A stretch of DNA of 64,000 nucleotides, from positions 310,001 to 374,000 of the forward strand of contig NZ_LQPM01000010.1 of NCBI RefSeq assembly GCF_002101815.1, in the 5' to 3' direction. This stretch comes from Mycobacterium paraense (GTDB lineage: Bacteria > Actinomycetota > Actinomycetes > Mycobacteriales > Mycobacteriaceae). The notes under the pieces are model-generated. The model did not search any database. It saw only the letters and a program-made list of their open reading frames with translations, and was not told the origin of the DNA. A program made the position numbers and the translations under genes. This document shows, in pieces, positions 50,033-61,506 of the stretch; position 1 is the first letter of the stretch, and the number at the start of each line of letters is the position of its first letter.

Positions 50033-50527
50033 CTAGGTGGCCTTGAAGTCGTCCGGAGACACGCTGTCGAGGAACTCCTTGAACTTCTCCACCTCGTCCT
50101 CCCGGACGGCGGTGTTGGCCTCTTCGTCGCTCTCGTCGGGGATGAGCAGACCGGCCTGGGCCAGCACGGCTTCCTCGACGTAGATCGGGACGCCGACCCG
50201 CAGCGCGATCGCCACCGAGTCCGAAGGCCGGGCCGACACGGTGATGTTGCGGTCGAAGACCAGGTCGGCGTAGAAGGTGCCCTCCTGGAGGTCGACGATC
50301 CGCACCTCTTTCAGCGAATGCCCAAGTGCGGCAATGAGATCCCTGATCAGGTCGTGCGTCAGCGGGCGGGGTGGCTCGACACCCTGCTGCTCCAGCGCGA
50401 TGGCGGCGGCTTCGGACTGACCGATCCAGATCGGCAGGTATCGGTCACCGTTGGCTTCGCGCAGCAGCAGCACAGGTTGGTTCTGCGGCTGCTCGACGCG
50501 AATGCCGACAACACGAACTTCACCCAT
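50033..50527 (-). CDS. Bifunctional nuclease domain (DUF151) protein
   Basis: A 164-residue protein starting at ATG 50527, nine bases after GGAGGG. It contains the bifunctional-nuclease/DUF151 core: VLLLREANGDRYLPIWIGQSEAAAIALEQQG, then LQEGTFYADLVFDRNITVSARPSDSVAIALRVGVPIYVEEAVL. The C-terminal 30 residues are acidic. Related plant and bacterial proteins have nuclease activity; the in-vivo role is unknown. It lies between two MerR genes, as in M. tuberculosis (Rv1829). Confidence 0.88.
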   Translation of the reverse strand: MGEVRVVGIRVEQPQNQPVLLLREANGDRYLPIWIGQSEAAAIALEQQGVEPPRPLTHDLIRDLIAALGHSLKEVRIVDLQEGTFYADLVFDRNITVSARPSDSVAIALRVGVPIYVEEAVLAQAGLLIPDESDEEANTAVREDEVEKFKEFLDSVSPDDFKAT

Positions 50528-50591
50528 CTGTGTCTGCCCTCCGCATCTCTTCAGCTCGTCGAACACCAAGCTGTCCAACGAAGTCTAATCC

Positions 50592-51338
50592 TCAGCGATG
50601 CAGAACGTCGCGAACGGCAGACTTGATCAGCGAGGTATGCAGCGTGATGGCGAGCGCGGCCACCTCACGCGCCAGGTCATCGGCGCGGTCGCGGGCGCCG
50701 GTCTTGCCCGCTTTGACTACCGGCCCGGCGATTTGGGCGATCAGGTCGGACTGCCGGTCGGCGGCGTTGCGGAAGGCGCGCAGGTGCCGCGGCTCGACGC
50801 CGTAGTCGGCCAGCGCCCGCGCGCATTGCAGGATCACCACGGCGTGCTCGTCGAAGAAGCCGCCCGGGCCGGTGGTGATCACCCCGGCCTTGAGCAGCGC
50901 CGTCAGCAGGTCGTCGCCCACCCCGGAGCGTTCCAGCAGGTCCTCGCGGCTGAGCCGGATCCGGGTCGGCGCCACGGCCGCCGGGTCGGGCCCGGCCTCG
51001 GCGTCTTCCCCGCTGTCCGGCACCGATACCAATCGCGGTACGCCATAAGGCGATCCGATCGGGGGAAGCTCACCGTCGGGCTGGGCGTCCAGTTGCGCCC
51101 GGATCACCTTCAGCGGGAGGTAGTGGTCGCGCTGGGCCGTCAGGATGAACCGCAGCCGGGCGCAGTCGTACGCGGTGAACCTCCGGTATCCCGACGCGGC
51201 GCGCTGCGGCGTCACCAGCCCCTCGGCCTCCAGAAAGCGGATCTTGGAGATGGTGACATCGGGGAAATCCGGCCTCAACAGATCCAGGACCGCCCCAATC
51301 GACATCCCGGCGAGAGCCGGGCTATCGGGCGCGCTCAC
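50592..51338 (-). CDS. MerR-family transcriptional regulator (Rv1828-like)
   Basis: A 248-residue protein with an N-terminal winged helix ([34 protein letters not shown] in two pieces, then [17 protein letters not shown]), a linker rich in Asp, Pro and Glu (about 95-120), and a helical C-terminal effector-type domain. It has no metal-binding cysteines. GTG 51338 shares one base with the garA stop (TAGTG), so the two are translationally coupled; regulation of the downstream nuclease is plausible. Confidence 0.87.
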   Translation of the reverse strand: MSAPDSPALAGMSIGAVLDLLRPDFPDVTISKIRFLEAEGLVTPQRAASGYRRFTAYDCARLRFILTAQRDHYLPLKVIRAQLDAQPDGELPPIGSPYGVPRLVSVPDSGEDAEAGPDPAAVAPTRIRLSREDLLERSGVGDDLLTALLKAGVITTGPGGFFDEHAVVILQCARALADYGVEPRHLRAFRNAADRQSDLIAQIAGPVVKAGKTGARDRADDLAREVAALAITLHTSLIKSAVRDVLHR

Positions 51339-51823
51339 TACCCTCCGGAACCTCCATCGTCGTCACCCTGCTTCGGTCCGGTCAAAAACACCAACCGGAA
51401 CTTGCCGATCTGCACTTCGTCGCCGTTGGCCAGCACCGCCGAATCGACGGGCTCGCGGTTGACGTACGTGCCGTTCAGGCTACCGACATCCACGACGTGA
51501 AATTCGTTGTTTTCCAACCTGAATTCGGCGTGGCGGCGGCTGACGGTGACGTCGTCGAGGAAGATGTCGCTGTCCGGATGCCGACCCGCCGACGTGATCG
51601 GCTGGTCGAGCAGGAACCGCGATCCGGCGTTCGGTCCCCGCTTGACGACCAGCAACGCCGAGCCGGCCGGGAGCCCCTCGACCCCGGATACCGCACTCTC
51701 GGTCCCCGCCTGGGCGGGGGCGTCCAGTTCGTTGAGGAAGTCTGCACGGAAGACCGAAGTCGTCTCTACCGTGACTTCCTCAGAGGTCTGGTCTTTCCCC
51801 ATATCCGAGTCCATGTCCGTCAC
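51338..51823 (-). CDS. garA: FHA-domain metabolic regulator GarA
   Basis: A 161-residue protein. The phospho-acceptor motif VETTSVF (Thr21 and Thr22) is the known PknB/PknG target; the FHA domain spans about 55-150, with [19 protein letters not shown] and LNGTYVN as phosphothreonine-binding loops. Unphosphorylated GarA inhibits 2-oxoglutarate dehydrogenase and NAD-glutamate dehydrogenase and activates glutamate synthase; phosphorylation locks it intramolecularly. GTG 51823. The 255 bases upstream, after gcvH, probably hold its own promoter. Confidence 0.96.
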   Translation of the reverse strand: MTDMDSDMGKDQTSEEVTVETTSVFRADFLNELDAPAQAGTESAVSGVEGLPAGSALLVVKRGPNAGSRFLLDQPITSAGRHPDSDIFLDDVTVSRRHAEFRLENNEFHVVDVGSLNGTYVNREPVDSAVLANGDEVQIGKFRLVFLTGPKQGDDDGGSGG

Positions 51824-52078
51824 GCGCTGCTCCTCACTGGCCGCTGTGGCGTTATCCGACCGGGCGGCACGCCCGGTTCTCCTCTGGGTTTCCTGAGTTT
51901 TCTCGGCCCCGTACTGCTTGCTACTTGACTGTCTAGTGCCTTCGAGTGTCGATCAAGTGTCGATCTGTCGACCGTACCGCGCACCGGTCCGCGATGCCCC
52001 CACCACCTGGCGATCGAAAGCCCGACCGGATGCGCCGCCCGCGTCGGCGAGCGGGGCTGGCAGGCACATTAGCAACCG

Positions 52079-52477
52079 TCATTCGGTCAGCGTCCCGCGG
52101 TAGGCCTCCGCGTCGAGCAGCGCCGAAATGGCCGACTGCAGCTCGGCGCCGTCGGAGACCTGGACATCGACGAGCCAGCCGGCGCCGTAGGGGTCGGAGT
52201 TGACCAGCTGCGGACTGCCCTCCAGGTCGCCGTTGACCGCCAACACCGTCCCCGAGACCGGGGCGAACAGGTCCGAGACCGATTTCGTCGATTCCACCTC
52301 GCCAAACGACTCGCCCGCGCTCACCTGGCTGCCCACGTCGGGCAGCTGGACGAAAACCACGTCGCCCAGGGCCGACTGCGCAAAGTCGGTGATGCCGACC
52401 CGGACGGTGTCCTCACCGCTTCGTCGAACCCACTCGTGTTCGGCGGTGTAGTGCAGATCGGACGGGATATCGCTCAC
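52079..52477 (-). CDS. gcvH: Glycine cleavage system H protein
   Basis: A 132-residue lipoyl carrier. The lipoylation lysine is Lys65 in [15 protein letters not shown]. It shuttles the aminomethyl intermediate between P, T and L proteins. GTG 52477 ([15 protein letters not shown]) is the family start; a longer frame to 52507 is rejected. Placed after the DUF881 gene with a 37-base gap; unlike gcvP it is not behind the riboswitch. Confidence 0.95.
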   Translation of the reverse strand: MSDIPSDLHYTAEHEWVRRSGEDTVRVGITDFAQSALGDVVFVQLPDVGSQVSAGESFGEVESTKSVSDLFAPVSGTVLAVNGDLEGSPQLVNSDPYGAGWLVDVQVSDGAELQSAISALLDAEAYRGTLTE

Positions 52478-52514
52478 GGGGGATCCTGTTCTGGTCGCTT
52501 CTGACACGGCAAGT

Positions 52515-53372
52515 TCACTTGACGGGCTGAGCGTATTGGTGCGGTTTTGGTTGCCGCAAGGTGGTCACCTCCACGCGGTCGGCCTGCTGCACCGACATTC
52601 GCGCCCCGACGCGCTTGATGCTGTCCTGCGCGCCGCCCGGGATGTTCATGGCCGCGGCCAGCGTGGGCGGATCGCCAATCGCCAGAATCGAATACGGGGG
52701 CGACAGGTTCTTGGTGTCGATGGTCAACGCGCCAGGCGTACCCACAATCCAGGTGTCGACACCCACGCGCACCGACTGGTGCGCGTCGTTGACCTCGATC
52801 GCTTCGGCGCCGGCGGCGCGCAACTCGTTGACCACGTCGAGCAGCGCCTCGGGTGACACCCCGGGGCCGGGGTCATCGATCGTGATGGTGACACCGGGCC
52901 CGGTGGCGCCCACGGCGCCGACCAAGATGGACAGCGCGGCCAGCCTGGCCTGGGCGCTCTGGATGGCGGCCTGATCGCTGTTGCCGGAGGCCTGCAGCGA
53001 ATTCAGCGTGTTCTGCAGCTCCCCGACTTCGGTGTTCAGCGTGGCCTCGCGCTGCCGCAGCGAATCCAGCAGCACCAACAGGTCGGCGGGGCGGGCGGTG
53101 TCCAGCGAATCGCCTGACTTGGTCTGGCGCACCTGGGTGACGATCGCGATCCCGAGCACCAGGCACAGCACGGTCGCCAGGATCCCGAAGGCCAGCCGCG
53201 AGCGGCCGCCCCGCAGCAGGCCGGACAGCCCGGTGCGGTGGACCGGCCCGATCTCGGGGCGCGGGCGGTTGGCGGGCAGTTCGTGGCGGCCGTGCGCCGC
53301 GCCTTCGCCGGCTTTGGGTTCGCGGCTTTCCCCGTCTTGGGCGGCGGGGCGGTCGGGCGGGTCCTGGCTCAC
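52515..53372 (-). CDS. DUF881 membrane protein (Rv1825-like)
   Basis: A 285-residue protein: a polar N-terminus of about 55 residues, one helix (about 60-80, [22 protein letters not shown]), a coiled-coil stretch ([22 protein letters not shown] and beyond) and the DUF881 beta-domain with [14 protein letters not shown] and [20 protein letters not shown]. Probably a division or envelope-scaffold protein: it has the topology of single-pass divisome factors. It forms a cluster with the small basic gene and a second DUF881 gene. Confidence 0.88.
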   Translation of the reverse strand: MSQDPPDRPAAQDGESREPKAGEGAAHGRHELPANRPRPEIGPVHRTGLSGLLRGGRSRLAFGILATVLCLVLGIAIVTQVRQTKSGDSLDTARPADLLVLLDSLRQREATLNTEVGELQNTLNSLQASGNSDQAAIQSAQARLAALSILVGAVGATGPGVTITIDDPGPGVSPEALLDVVNELRAAGAEAIEVNDAHQSVRVGVDTWIVGTPGALTIDTKNLSPPYSILAIGDPPTLAAAMNIPGGAQDSIKRVGARMSVQQADRVEVTTLRQPKPHQYAQPVK

Positions 53373-53379
53373 GCTGGCC

Positions 53380-53796
53380 TCATGCCCCGAACAGCCTGCG
53401 CCGCAGCGCGGCCGCGTTGCCGAAGATGCGGATGCCCAGGACGACGATGATCGCCGTGGAGAGCTGCGTGCCGACGCCCAGCTGGTCGCCCACGTAGACG
53501 ATCAGGGCGGCCACGAAGACGTTGAACACGAACGACACCACGAAGACCTTGGGGTCGAAGATCCGTTCGAGGTAGGCGCGCAGCCCGCCGAACACCGCGT
53601 CGAGCGCGGCCACCACCGCGATCGGCAGGTAGGGCTGGATGGCCTCGGGCACGGCGGGATGGAAGATCAAGCCCAGCACGATGCCGACGGCCAGCGCCGC
53701 GATGCCGATCATGCGCGCCACCGCGGGCCGGCGAACGGGATGGATGTCGGGAGAAGTTGTCTCACTAGGGCCCAATCTGTTTGGCGAACTTGACAT
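53380..53796 (-). CDS. Small basic family membrane protein (Sbp-like)
   Basis: A hydrophobic protein of up to 138 residues with about three to four helices and the family pattern [33 protein letters not shown], ending [18 protein letters not shown]. The start is uncertain: ATG 53796 would overlap the upstream DUF881 gene by 32 bases, whereas ATG 53712 gives 110 residues and GTG 53721 gives 113. None has a clear ribosome site, so coupling to the upstream stop at 53765 is likely. Confidence 0.82.
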   Translation of the reverse strand: MSSSPNRLGPSETTSPDIHPVRRPAVARMIGIAALAVGIVLGLIFHPAVPEAIQPYLPIAVVAALDAVFGGLRAYLERIFDPKVFVVSFVFNVFVAALIVYVGDQLGVGTQLSTAIIVVLGIRIFGNAAALRRRLFGA

Positions 53797-54691
53797 CCCG
53801 GATTGATCCGGCGGGCAGCGACAGGCCGTCGGCGACGTTCACGGTGACGACGACACCGTAGGAGGCCTCCAGCAGCCGCAGGCGCTGCAGGCCGGGGCTG
53901 GCCTCGAAGACGTCCCGCATCGCGTGCGGGGCCCCGACCGCGAGGATCTGGTAGGGGCTGCTGGTCGGGTTGTTGTCGACGAGGATCGCCCCGCCGGCCT
54001 GCCGGATGGTCACGTTCGGCCCGATCCGCACGCCACCGACCGAGATGGCTTCGGCGCCGCTGGCCCACAGCGAGTTGACGACCAGCTGCAGATCGCGGTC
54101 CAGGATGATCTGCCTGCTGCCGCTGACGCGCTGCTTGGACACGTCGGAAAGGTTCGGCCCCGCACCGGGATCCGTCACGGTCACCGTCAGGCCGGGGCCG
54201 ATGACCGCGGTGCTGGCCGCCGCCAGGCTGAGCGCGTCGAGACGGTTCAGCAGGCGCTGGCCCTGGGCGTTGTCCGCCAGCGCCCGGCGCTGCACGTCGT
54301 CGACCCTCGCCGACAGCGCGCTGCGTTCCTTGCCCAGCCTGGCCGAGGTGGTTTCCTCGGAACGCACGCTTTGCAGCAGCAGCTGCTGCGCGTCGCGCAC
54401 GCCGGGGGCAACCGAGCGGGCCTGGGCGACCGCGGCGGCGAATACCGCGGCGATCAACAGCGCCGCCAGCGCCTCCCACAGCCAGCCGAAGACCCGGTCC
54501 CGCCCGCTGGGCGCCGCGTCGTCGCCGCGCCGGGCGGCGGCCGCGGCGTACCCCGGATCGAGGTGCTCGGACAGCAGCGCGCGCAGCAGCGAGGGAACCG
54601 GGATCAGCTGCGGCCGGGCCGCCGCGTGGGCGCTGCGGCCGGCGTTCGGGTCATAGCCGCCGAGCAGGCGGTCGGGTTCAGCCACGCTCAC
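53765..54691 (-). CDS. DUF881 membrane protein (Rv1823-like)
   Basis: A 308-residue paralogue of the other DUF881 protein, with a helix around residues 72-92 ([21 protein letters not shown]), a heptad-like segment after it and a DUF881 domain ([31 protein letters not shown]). It overlaps pgsA2 by 14 bases. The alternation DUF881, small basic, DUF881 is conserved in mycobacteria. Confidence 0.88.
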   Translation of the reverse strand: MSVAEPDRLLGGYDPNAGRSAHAAARPQLIPVPSLLRALLSEHLDPGYAAAAARRGDDAAPSGRDRVFGWLWEALAALLIAAVFAAAVAQARSVAPGVRDAQQLLLQSVRSEETTSARLGKERSALSARVDDVQRRALADNAQGQRLLNRLDALSLAAASTAVIGPGLTVTVTDPGAGPNLSDVSKQRVSGSRQIILDRDLQLVVNSLWASGAEAISVGGVRIGPNVTIRQAGGAILVDNNPTSSPYQILAVGAPHAMRDVFEASPGLQRLRLLEASYGVVVTVNVADGLSLPAGSIRDVKFAKQIGP

Positions 54692-55307
54692 CCGCCTTCG
54701 GCGCGACCGGTTGGGGGGCAGGGCGTTTCAGCTTGGGCATGCGGCGCACCACCAAGGCCATCTGCACCGCGTACAACACGAACGCCCACAGGTAGGAGTA
54801 CAGGCCCCACCCCAAAAAGCCCCAACCGCAGGCCCTCAGCACCCGGCTCCACTCCGCGCCGCCGGTTCCCAGCAGGACCAACGGGAAGCCGGACATCAAC
54901 GCGAACGTCGCGGCCTTGCCGATGTAGGTCACCGGCAACGCCGACAGCCCGCGGCTGCGCAGCAGCGGCAGCGTGGCCGCGAGCAGGCCGTCGCGCACCA
55001 GCAGCGTGATGACGAACCACCAGGGCACGATGCCGTCGACCGCGAGGACGATCGGGACGGTCACCATGTAGAGGCGGTCCACCGCGGGGTCCAGCAGGAC
55101 GCCGAGCCGGGAGGACTGGTTGAGCGTCCGGGCGATCTTGCCGTCGGCCCAGTCCGAGGCCCCGCTGAACATCAGGATGGCCACCGCCCAGCCGTTGGCG
55201 TGCGCGAACAGCAGGACGTAGATGAAGACCGGGATGAGCACCAGGCGGATGGCGCTCAGGGCGTTGGGCACTGTCAGCACCCGATCGGGCGGAAGCACCT
55301 GCTCCAT
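54678..55307 (-). CDS. pgsA2: CDP-alcohol phosphatidyltransferase PgsA2
   Basis: A 209-residue integral membrane enzyme with the CDP-alcohol transferase motif D-G-x2-A-R-x8-G-x3-D-x3-D (Asp55, Asp73 and Asp77, in [14 protein letters not shown] and LLDPAVDR). It probably makes phosphatidylglycerol phosphate or a related polar lipid; the exact alcohol is unproven. ATG 55307 gives the length I recall for the M. tuberculosis protein (Rv1822); ATG 55319 and 55379 (four bases after the secA2 stop) are also possible. Confidence 0.88.
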   Translation of the reverse strand: MEQVLPPDRVLTVPNALSAIRLVLIPVFIYVLLFAHANGWAVAILMFSGASDWADGKIARTLNQSSRLGVLLDPAVDRLYMVTVPIVLAVDGIVPWWFVITLLVRDGLLAATLPLLRSRGLSALPVTYIGKAATFALMSGFPLVLLGTGGAEWSRVLRACGWGFLGWGLYSYLWAFVLYAVQMALVVRRMPKLKRPAPQPVAPKAGERG

Positions 55308-55383
55308 GAGCCGTGACATTAGTCGAACGCCGGGCCCGAAGCCGACCGCGGAGGCGGCGGCCGGACGGGTCGCCGCCATCGAC

Positions 55384-57720
55384 CTAGCGGAACACCCCGG
55401 GCAGGCTCAGCGTGGACAGCGTGTCATCCGAGAGCGGGTTGTCGTTGACCATGTAGGTCCACGTCGACGTCGGCCGTGCCAGCTTGGACAGGTCCAGACC
55501 CGGCTCCTCCTCCAGCACGTTCGCGGTCTCGAACGTCTGCTGGGCGGCCTCGATGGCGTCGGCGGCCAGCGACGCGAAGGCGTCGACCGCGAGCCGGTGG
55601 AATTCGTCGAGCGGATTCTGCCGGCCCAGCGCGCGCAGGTGGATGCTCTCGCGGATGTCGGCCAGGTAGGCCAGATGATCCGCCCAGCCCCGGTCGAGGT
55701 GATACAGCATGATCAGCCGGCAGATCTTCTCGAGGCCCTCCTCGGAGATTTCCTTGGACAGCTCCTCGTACCGGTCCGGCGCCAGCTCCGCGAGTTCCTC
55801 GCGCGCGGTTGCGGTGCGCAGCAACGTGTTTCGCCGATCGACGATGATGGCACGCTGCTGGGCGATCAGTTGGTTGTAGCGCCAGGTGTTGGCGTGCACG
55901 TCCAGCATCCGGCCCTCGGCGACCCGCTGCGCGTGGTCGAGCATCCCCGCCGCCTTGGGGCTGACGATCCGGCCGTCCTCGTCGGTCTGCATCGGCAGCT
56001 TGTTGTGGTCGAGGTTGGCGGCGACGACGTCGTCCTCCCAGCTCGAGAAGAACACCGACGAACCCGGATCGCCCTGGCGCCCGGCGCGGCCGCGCAGCTG
56101 GTTGTCGAGCCGCTCGGTGTGATGGCGGCCGGTGCCGACCACGTGCAGCCCGCCCAGCTCGGCCACCCGGTCGTGGTCGGCCTCGTCGGACCCGCCGAGG
56201 CGGATGTCGGTGCCGCGCCCGGCCATCTGGGTGGACACCGTGACCGTGCCGTACTCGCCGGCCTCGGCGATCACCTTGGCCTCCTCGGCGTCGTTCTTCG
56301 CGTTGAGCACCACCGCCGGCACGCCGCGGCGCAGCAGCCGCTCGTGCAGCTCCTCGGACTCGGCCACGTCGCGGGTGCCGACCAGCACCGGCTGCCCCGT
56401 CTCGTGCACCTCGGCGATGTGCGCGACGATCGCGTCGTTCTTGGCGGCCGCGGTGATGTAGACGCGGTCGGACTCGTCCTCGCGAATGTTGGGCTCATTA
56501 GGCGGGATTGGCGACACCCCGAGCTTGTAGAACTGGCGCAGCTGCTCCCCGGCGGCCAGCGCCGTGCCGGTCATGCCGCACACGGTGGCGTAGCGGTTGA
56601 TCAACGCCTGCACCGTGATCGTGTCGAGCACCTCGCCGGTCTCGGTGGTCTCGATGCCCTCCTTCGCCTCGACGGCCGCCTGCAGGCCGTCCGGCCAGCG
56701 CTGCAGTTGCGCGATGCGGCCGCGCGCGGAGTTGATCAGGTGCACCGCGTCGTCGCGCACGATGTAGTGCACGTCGCGCTGCAACAGCACGTGCGCGTGC
56801 AGCGCCACGTTGACCTCCGTCAGCGTGGTGCCGACGTGTTCCTCGGAGTACAGGTCGATGCCGCCGAGCGCCTTTTCCACCTTGCGGGCCCCGACGTCGG
56901 TCAGGTGGACGTTGCGGCTGTCGGCGTCGGTGGCAAAGTATTCGTCAGCGTCGCTGCCGCTCACGAGTTCGCCGACCAGCTTGATGATCTCGAGCCGCGG
57001 GGTCTCGCGGTGCGTGGTGCCGGCCAGCACCAGTGGCACCAGCGCCTCGTCGACCAGCACCGAGTCGGCCTCGTCGATCAGGGCGACGTCGGGGTTGGGC
57101 GAGACCAGGTCCTCGACGTCGGTCACCAGCTGGTCGCGCAGCACGTCGAAGCCGATCTCGTTGACCGAGGCGTAGGTGACGTCGCAGCCGTAGGCGGCGC
57201 GGCGCTCCTCGCTCGTCGAGTCCGCGGTGATCCAGCCGACCGTCAGCCCCATGGCCTCGAGCAGCGGGCCCATCCACTCCGCGTCGCGGCGGGCCAGGTA
57301 GTCGTTGATGGTCACCACGTGCACGTGCCGCCCGGCCAGCGCGTAGCCGGCGGCCGCGATCGCCCCGGACAGGGTTTTGCCCTCGCCGGTGGCCATCTCG
57401 ATCACGTCGCCGGCCAGCATCCGCAGCGCGCCCAGGAGCTGCACGTCGAACGGCCGCAGCCCGGTCGTCCGCTCGGCCGCCTCCCGGGCGATCGCGAGGA
57501 ACTGCGGGATGTCGCTGGACTCGGCGAGGTCGTCGAGTTTGAGCAGCCCGGTCGCCTTGCGCAGCTTCTCGTCGCTGAGGTCGGCGGCTTCCTTGTCGTA
57601 CTCCGCGGAGGCGGTGACGTCCGTCAGCGACCGGCTGCGGTTCTTTTCGGTGCTGGCGCCCAGCAGCCGCCAGAACCGGCTACTCAGGCGTCCGGGTTGG
57701 GTCCGGGTGGTCTTTGACAC
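55384..57720 (-). CDS. secA2: Accessory Sec ATPase SecA2
   Basis: A 778-residue translocation motor for a subset of proteins, many without signal peptides, important for virulence in pathogenic mycobacteria. The Walker A box MATGEGKT is at 109-116, so the catalytic lysine is Lys115, as in the well-studied SecA2; [11 protein letters not shown] and [12 protein letters not shown] (helicase motifs) follow. It is shorter than SecA1, lacking the C-terminal SecB/zinc tail. GTG 57720. Confidence 0.96.
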   Translation of the reverse strand: MSKTTRTQPGRLSSRFWRLLGASTEKNRSRSLTDVTASAEYDKEAADLSDEKLRKATGLLKLDDLAESSDIPQFLAIAREAAERTTGLRPFDVQLLGALRMLAGDVIEMATGEGKTLSGAIAAAGYALAGRHVHVVTINDYLARRDAEWMGPLLEAMGLTVGWITADSTSEERRAAYGCDVTYASVNEIGFDVLRDQLVTDVEDLVSPNPDVALIDEADSVLVDEALVPLVLAGTTHRETPRLEIIKLVGELVSGSDADEYFATDADSRNVHLTDVGARKVEKALGGIDLYSEEHVGTTLTEVNVALHAHVLLQRDVHYIVRDDAVHLINSARGRIAQLQRWPDGLQAAVEAKEGIETTETGEVLDTITVQALINRYATVCGMTGTALAAGEQLRQFYKLGVSPIPPNEPNIREDESDRVYITAAAKNDAIVAHIAEVHETGQPVLVGTRDVAESEELHERLLRRGVPAVVLNAKNDAEEAKVIAEAGEYGTVTVSTQMAGRGTDIRLGGSDEADHDRVAELGGLHVVGTGRHHTERLDNQLRGRAGRQGDPGSSVFFSSWEDDVVAANLDHNKLPMQTDEDGRIVSPKAAGMLDHAQRVAEGRMLDVHANTWRYNQLIAQQRAIIVDRRNTLLRTATAREELAELAPDRYEELSKEISEEGLEKICRLIMLYHLDRGWADHLAYLADIRESIHLRALGRQNPLDEFHRLAVDAFASLAADAIEAAQQTFETANVLEEEPGLDLSKLARPTSTWTYMVNDNPLSDDTLSTLSLPGVFR

Positions 57721-57770
57721 AGGTCAACGGTACGCGAGCCCGCACCCGCGCGAGCGCGGTCGTGCCCCCG

Positions 57771-59411
57771 TCAGGCCAGGTTCGACCGGCGTGGATAGGC
57801 GACGGCCGGGTCGGTGAGCACGTTGACGACGGCCGGTGAGCCGCTGGCGAAGGCGCGTTCCAGCGCGGGCCGCAGCTCGGCGGGCGCGGAGACCAGCTCG
57901 CCGTGGCAGCCGAGGGCTTGCACCACCTCGTGGTAGCGGGTGCCGGGCCGCAACTCCGCCACCACCGAGTAGCCGTACAGCGCCTCCATGGGGTGCTTTT
58001 CGAGGGCCCAGATCCCGTTGTTGCCGATCACGGACACCACCGGCACGTTGTGCCGCGCCAGGGTGTCCCACTCCATGCCGCTGAACCCGAACGCGCCGTC
58101 GCCCTGCAGCAGCACGACCTGACGGTCGGGCCGGGCGAGCTTGGCGGCCAGCGCATAGCCGGGACCCGAACCCAGGCAGCCGAACGGGCCGCTGTCCAGC
58201 CAGCAGCCCGGCAGGTAGCTGTCGATCACCCGGCCGGCGTAGGACCCGAAGTCGCCGGCGTCGATGACGACGATGGCGTCGCGGTCCAGCAGAGGGGCCA
58301 ACTCCGCGTACACCCGCATGGGATGCAACGGGACCCGCTCGTCGGCGAGCTCGGCTTTTTCCTGGGCGCGCGCCGCCGTCTCGGCCGCGCGCAGTTCGTC
58401 GACCCACTCATGGTGGCCGGCCTCGCCGGCGGTCAGGGCGGCCAGGATCGAGGTGAGGTCGCCGTACAGCCCGGCCGCGACGGGGCGCGGATGCTCGCGG
58501 CCGGGTTCGGCGCGGTCGGCCACGACGAGCTGGGTCTCGTCGCCGAAGACCTTCCCGAAGCCCAGCCGGAAATCCATTGGCACGCCGACGATCAGCGCGA
58601 CGTCGGCCTCCCCCAGCGCTTTGGCCCGGACCCGCGAAAACGCCATCGGGTGGTCGGCGGGCACGACGCCGCGGGCCATCCCGTTCATCAGCACCGGGAT
58701 CTGTCGTTCCTCGGCCAGGCGCAGCAGCGCCGCCTCCGCGTGCCCCCACCACACGTTGGTGCCCGCCATGATCACCGGCCGCTTCGCGCCGGCCAGCAGG
58801 CCGGCCGCGCGGTCCAGCGCCTGGCCGTCCGGGGCCGGGCCCGGCGGCAGCGTGGTCAGGGCGCCCGGCGAGCCGTCGTCCTCCGACATCGAAAAGGCGT
58901 GATCCATCGGGAAGTCGACGAACGCCACCCCGGACGGGGCGCCCACGACCGCCCGCAACGCTTCGTCGACCAACCGGCCGGCGTCCGCGGCCGACTGCGC
59001 GGTCGCGGCGAATCGCGCCAGCGGGGCCACGAACGGCACATGGTCGATCTCCTGCAGCGAGCCCATGCCCCAGCGCAGCGCGGGCGCCCGGCCCCCCAGG
59101 ACCACCAAGGGCGACTGGTTCTGCTGGGCCGCCGCCATCGCGCTCATTCCGTTGGTGACACCGGGCCCGGCGGTCAGGGCGGCCACGCCCGGCTGCCTCG
59201 TCACTTTCGACCAGCCTTCGGCGGCGAAGGTCGCGGTCTGCTCGTGCCGGGTGTCGATCAGCCGGATACCCTCGTCACGGCACCCGTCGTAGATGGAAAA
59301 CAGGTGACCGCCCGACAACGTGAAGACGGTGTCGACGCCGCTGGCTTTGAGCCGCCGCGCGATGAGACGGCCGGCGTGCAATGTTTGTGTGGGGATGGCG
59401 TCGGTGCTCAT
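57771..59411 (-). CDS. ilvG: Acetolactate-synthase-like TPP enzyme (IlvG family)
   Basis: A 546-residue TPP-dependent enzyme. The catalytic glutamate is Glu57 in [14 protein letters not shown]; the TPP diphosphate motif [19 protein letters not shown] lies near residue 440. Architecture is that of acetolactate synthase or oxalyl-CoA decarboxylase-like enzymes, with no ilvN-type regulatory subunit adjacent; the substrate is therefore uncertain. Named as Rv1820/ilvG by position. It lies 50 bases upstream of secA2 on the same strand. Confidence 0.85.
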   Translation of the reverse strand: MSTDAIPTQTLHAGRLIARRLKASGVDTVFTLSGGHLFSIYDGCRDEGIRLIDTRHEQTATFAAEGWSKVTRQPGVAALTAGPGVTNGMSAMAAAQQNQSPLVVLGGRAPALRWGMGSLQEIDHVPFVAPLARFAATAQSAADAGRLVDEALRAVVGAPSGVAFVDFPMDHAFSMSEDDGSPGALTTLPPGPAPDGQALDRAAGLLAGAKRPVIMAGTNVWWGHAEAALLRLAEERQIPVLMNGMARGVVPADHPMAFSRVRAKALGEADVALIVGVPMDFRLGFGKVFGDETQLVVADRAEPGREHPRPVAAGLYGDLTSILAALTAGEAGHHEWVDELRAAETAARAQEKAELADERVPLHPMRVYAELAPLLDRDAIVVIDAGDFGSYAGRVIDSYLPGCWLDSGPFGCLGSGPGYALAAKLARPDRQVVLLQGDGAFGFSGMEWDTLARHNVPVVSVIGNNGIWALEKHPMEALYGYSVVAELRPGTRYHEVVQALGCHGELVSAPAELRPALERAFASGSPAVVNVLTDPAVAYPRRSNLA

Positions 59412-59503
59412 TACCGCAGCCTATCCAGATCCTTCGGGTACCTTCGCCGAAGGATTTTTGTTGAGCACGGGCTGGACACCTCGGCCGTAAGGAGACCTCG
59501 ACC

Positions 59504-61423
59504 ATGGGCCCAAAGCCGTTCAAGCCGTCGATCGACTGGTCGACGGCACCCATGGATTCGCTGCGCTGGATCGCGATCGCCTGGGCGATCGGGGCGGTGT
59601 GCCTGCTGGCCGTGCTCGTCGCGTTCCGGTTTCTGACGCCGTGGGGCCGGCAGTTCTGGCGGATCACCCGCGGGTATTTCGTCGGCCCGGCGAGCATCAA
59701 GGTGTGGCTGATGCTCGGGGTGCTGTTGCTGTCGGTGCTGACGTCGGTGCGCCTCACGGTGTTGCTCAGCTATCAGGGCAACGACCTCTACACCGGGGTG
59801 CAGAAAGCCGTCCAGGGCATCGCCGCGGACGACGACAACGTCAAACAGTCCGGGATTCACGGCTTTTGGATGTCGATCGCGATCTTCTCCGTGCTGGCGA
59901 CGCTGTATGTCATCCGGTTCATGATCGACATCTACCTGACACAGCGGTTCATCATCGCCTGGCGCATCTGGCTGACCTCCCACCTCACCGATGACTGGCT
60001 GGGCGGCAAGGCCTACTACCGGGATCTGTTCATCGACAACACCATCGACAACCCGGACCAGCGCATCCAGCAGGACATCGACATCTTCACCGCCAACGCC
60101 GGGGGCACCCCGAACATCCCGTCCAATGGGACGGGCAGCACGTTGCTGTTCGGGGCCGTCAACGCGGTGGCGTCGGTCATCTCGTTCGCGGCGATCCTGT
60201 GGCAGCTGTCGGGCGACCTCGAGCTGTTCGGCTTGGTGGTGCCGCGCGCGATGTTCTGGACGGTCCTCGTCTACGTGCTGGTGGCCACCGTGGTCGCGGT
60301 CTGGCTGGGCCATCCGCTGATCCAGCTGAGCTTCAACAACGAGAAGCTCAACGCCGCGTTCCGTTATGCCCTGGTGCGGTTGCGCGACGCCGCCGAGGCG
60401 GTGGGCTTCTACCGCGGTGAACGGGTCGAGCGCGCCCAGCTGTGGCGGCGCTTCACGCCGATCATCGCCAACTACCGCAAGTTCGTGCGCCGGACCATCA
60501 TCTTCAACGGATGGAACTGGTCGGTGTCCCAGGTGATCGTCCCGCTGCCCTGGGTGATCCAGGCGCCCCGGCTGTTCGCGGGGCGGATCGACTTCGGCGA
60601 TGTCGGCCAGAGCGCGACGGCCTTTGGCAACATTCAGGATTCGCTGTCGTTCTTCCGCAACAACTACGACGCGTTCGCGGCCTTTCGGGCGGCGATCATC
60701 CGGCTGCACGGGCTGGTCGACGCCAACAGCCAGGGCCGCGCGCTGCCGACGATCCTGGTCAAGCCGAGCGAGGAGGCGACGGTCGAGCTCCGCGGGGTCG
60801 AGGTGCGCACGCCGGCCGGCGACCAGCTGATCGATCCGCTCGATGTGGCGCTGGACGAGGGTGACGCGCTGGTGATCACCGGGCGCTCCGGCGCCGGCAA
60901 GACCACGCTGCTGCGCAGCCTGGCCGAACTGTGGCCCTACGCCTCGGGGACGCTCTGCCGGCCCGACGGCGACAACGCGACGATGTTCCTGTCGCAGTTG
61001 CCCTACGTGCCGCTGGGCAACCTGCGCACCGTCGTGTGCTACCCGAATTCGCCGGACGCCGTGCCCGACGATGCGCTCCGCGATGTCTTGACCAAAGTGG
61101 TTCTCGCTCCGCTGATCGACCGGCTCGACGAGGAGCAGGACTGGGCCAAGGTGCTATCCCCCGGCGAGCAGCAGCGGGTCGCGTTCGCGCGCATCCTGCT
61201 CACCAAGCCGAAGGCCGTCTTCCTCGACGAGGCCACCTCGGCGCTGGACGAGGGACTCGAGTTCGCGCTCTATCAGCTGGTGCGCTCCGAATTGCCGGAC
61301 ACCGTCCTGGTCAGCGTGAGCCACCGGCCCACCGTCGAACAGCACCACGACCAACAGCTGCACCTGCTCGGCGGCGGCGAATGGCGGCTGGGCCCGGTGC
61401 AAAAGGAACCCGCGCCGGTTTAA
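59504..61423 (+). CDS. bacA: BacA/SbmA-type ABC transporter (Rv1819c-like)
   Basis: A 639-residue protein: an SbmA/BacA-type membrane domain with about six helices (residues 20-400) fused to an ATPase. P-loop [11 protein letters not shown] near 461-471, signature [16 protein letters not shown] near 550 and Walker [13 protein letters not shown] near 572. The mycobacterial homologue imports hydrophilic compounds, including cobalamin and bleomycin-like peptides, and supports chronic infection. ATG 59504. Divergent from ilvG across 92 bases. Confidence 0.93.
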   Translation: MGPKPFKPSIDWSTAPMDSLRWIAIAWAIGAVCLLAVLVAFRFLTPWGRQFWRITRGYFVGPASIKVWLMLGVLLLSVLTSVRLTVLLSYQGNDLYTGVQKAVQGIAADDDNVKQSGIHGFWMSIAIFSVLATLYVIRFMIDIYLTQRFIIAWRIWLTSHLTDDWLGGKAYYRDLFIDNTIDNPDQRIQQDIDIFTANAGGTPNIPSNGTGSTLLFGAVNAVASVISFAAILWQLSGDLELFGLVVPRAMFWTVLVYVLVATVVAVWLGHPLIQLSFNNEKLNAAFRYALVRLRDAAEAVGFYRGERVERAQLWRRFTPIIANYRKFVRRTIIFNGWNWSVSQVIVPLPWVIQAPRLFAGRIDFGDVGQSATAFGNIQDSLSFFRNNYDAFAAFRAAIIRLHGLVDANSQGRALPTILVKPSEEATVELRGVEVRTPAGDQLIDPLDVALDEGDALVITGRSGAGKTTLLRSLAELWPYASGTLCRPDGDNATMFLSQLPYVPLGNLRTVVCYPNSPDAVPDDALRDVLTKVVLAPLIDRLDEEQDWAKVLSPGEQQRVAFARILLTKPKAVFLDEATSALDEGLEFALYQLVRSELPDTVLVSVSHRPTVEQHHDQQLHLLGGGEWRLGPVQKEPAPV

Positions 61424-61506
61424 CAGTTGCGGCCGCGAGGCTGTAAATCCGCAGAGGTTTACTCGGACTTTCGCTGCGAAATTACCGGCTCGCTGCGCGG
61501 CTCCGA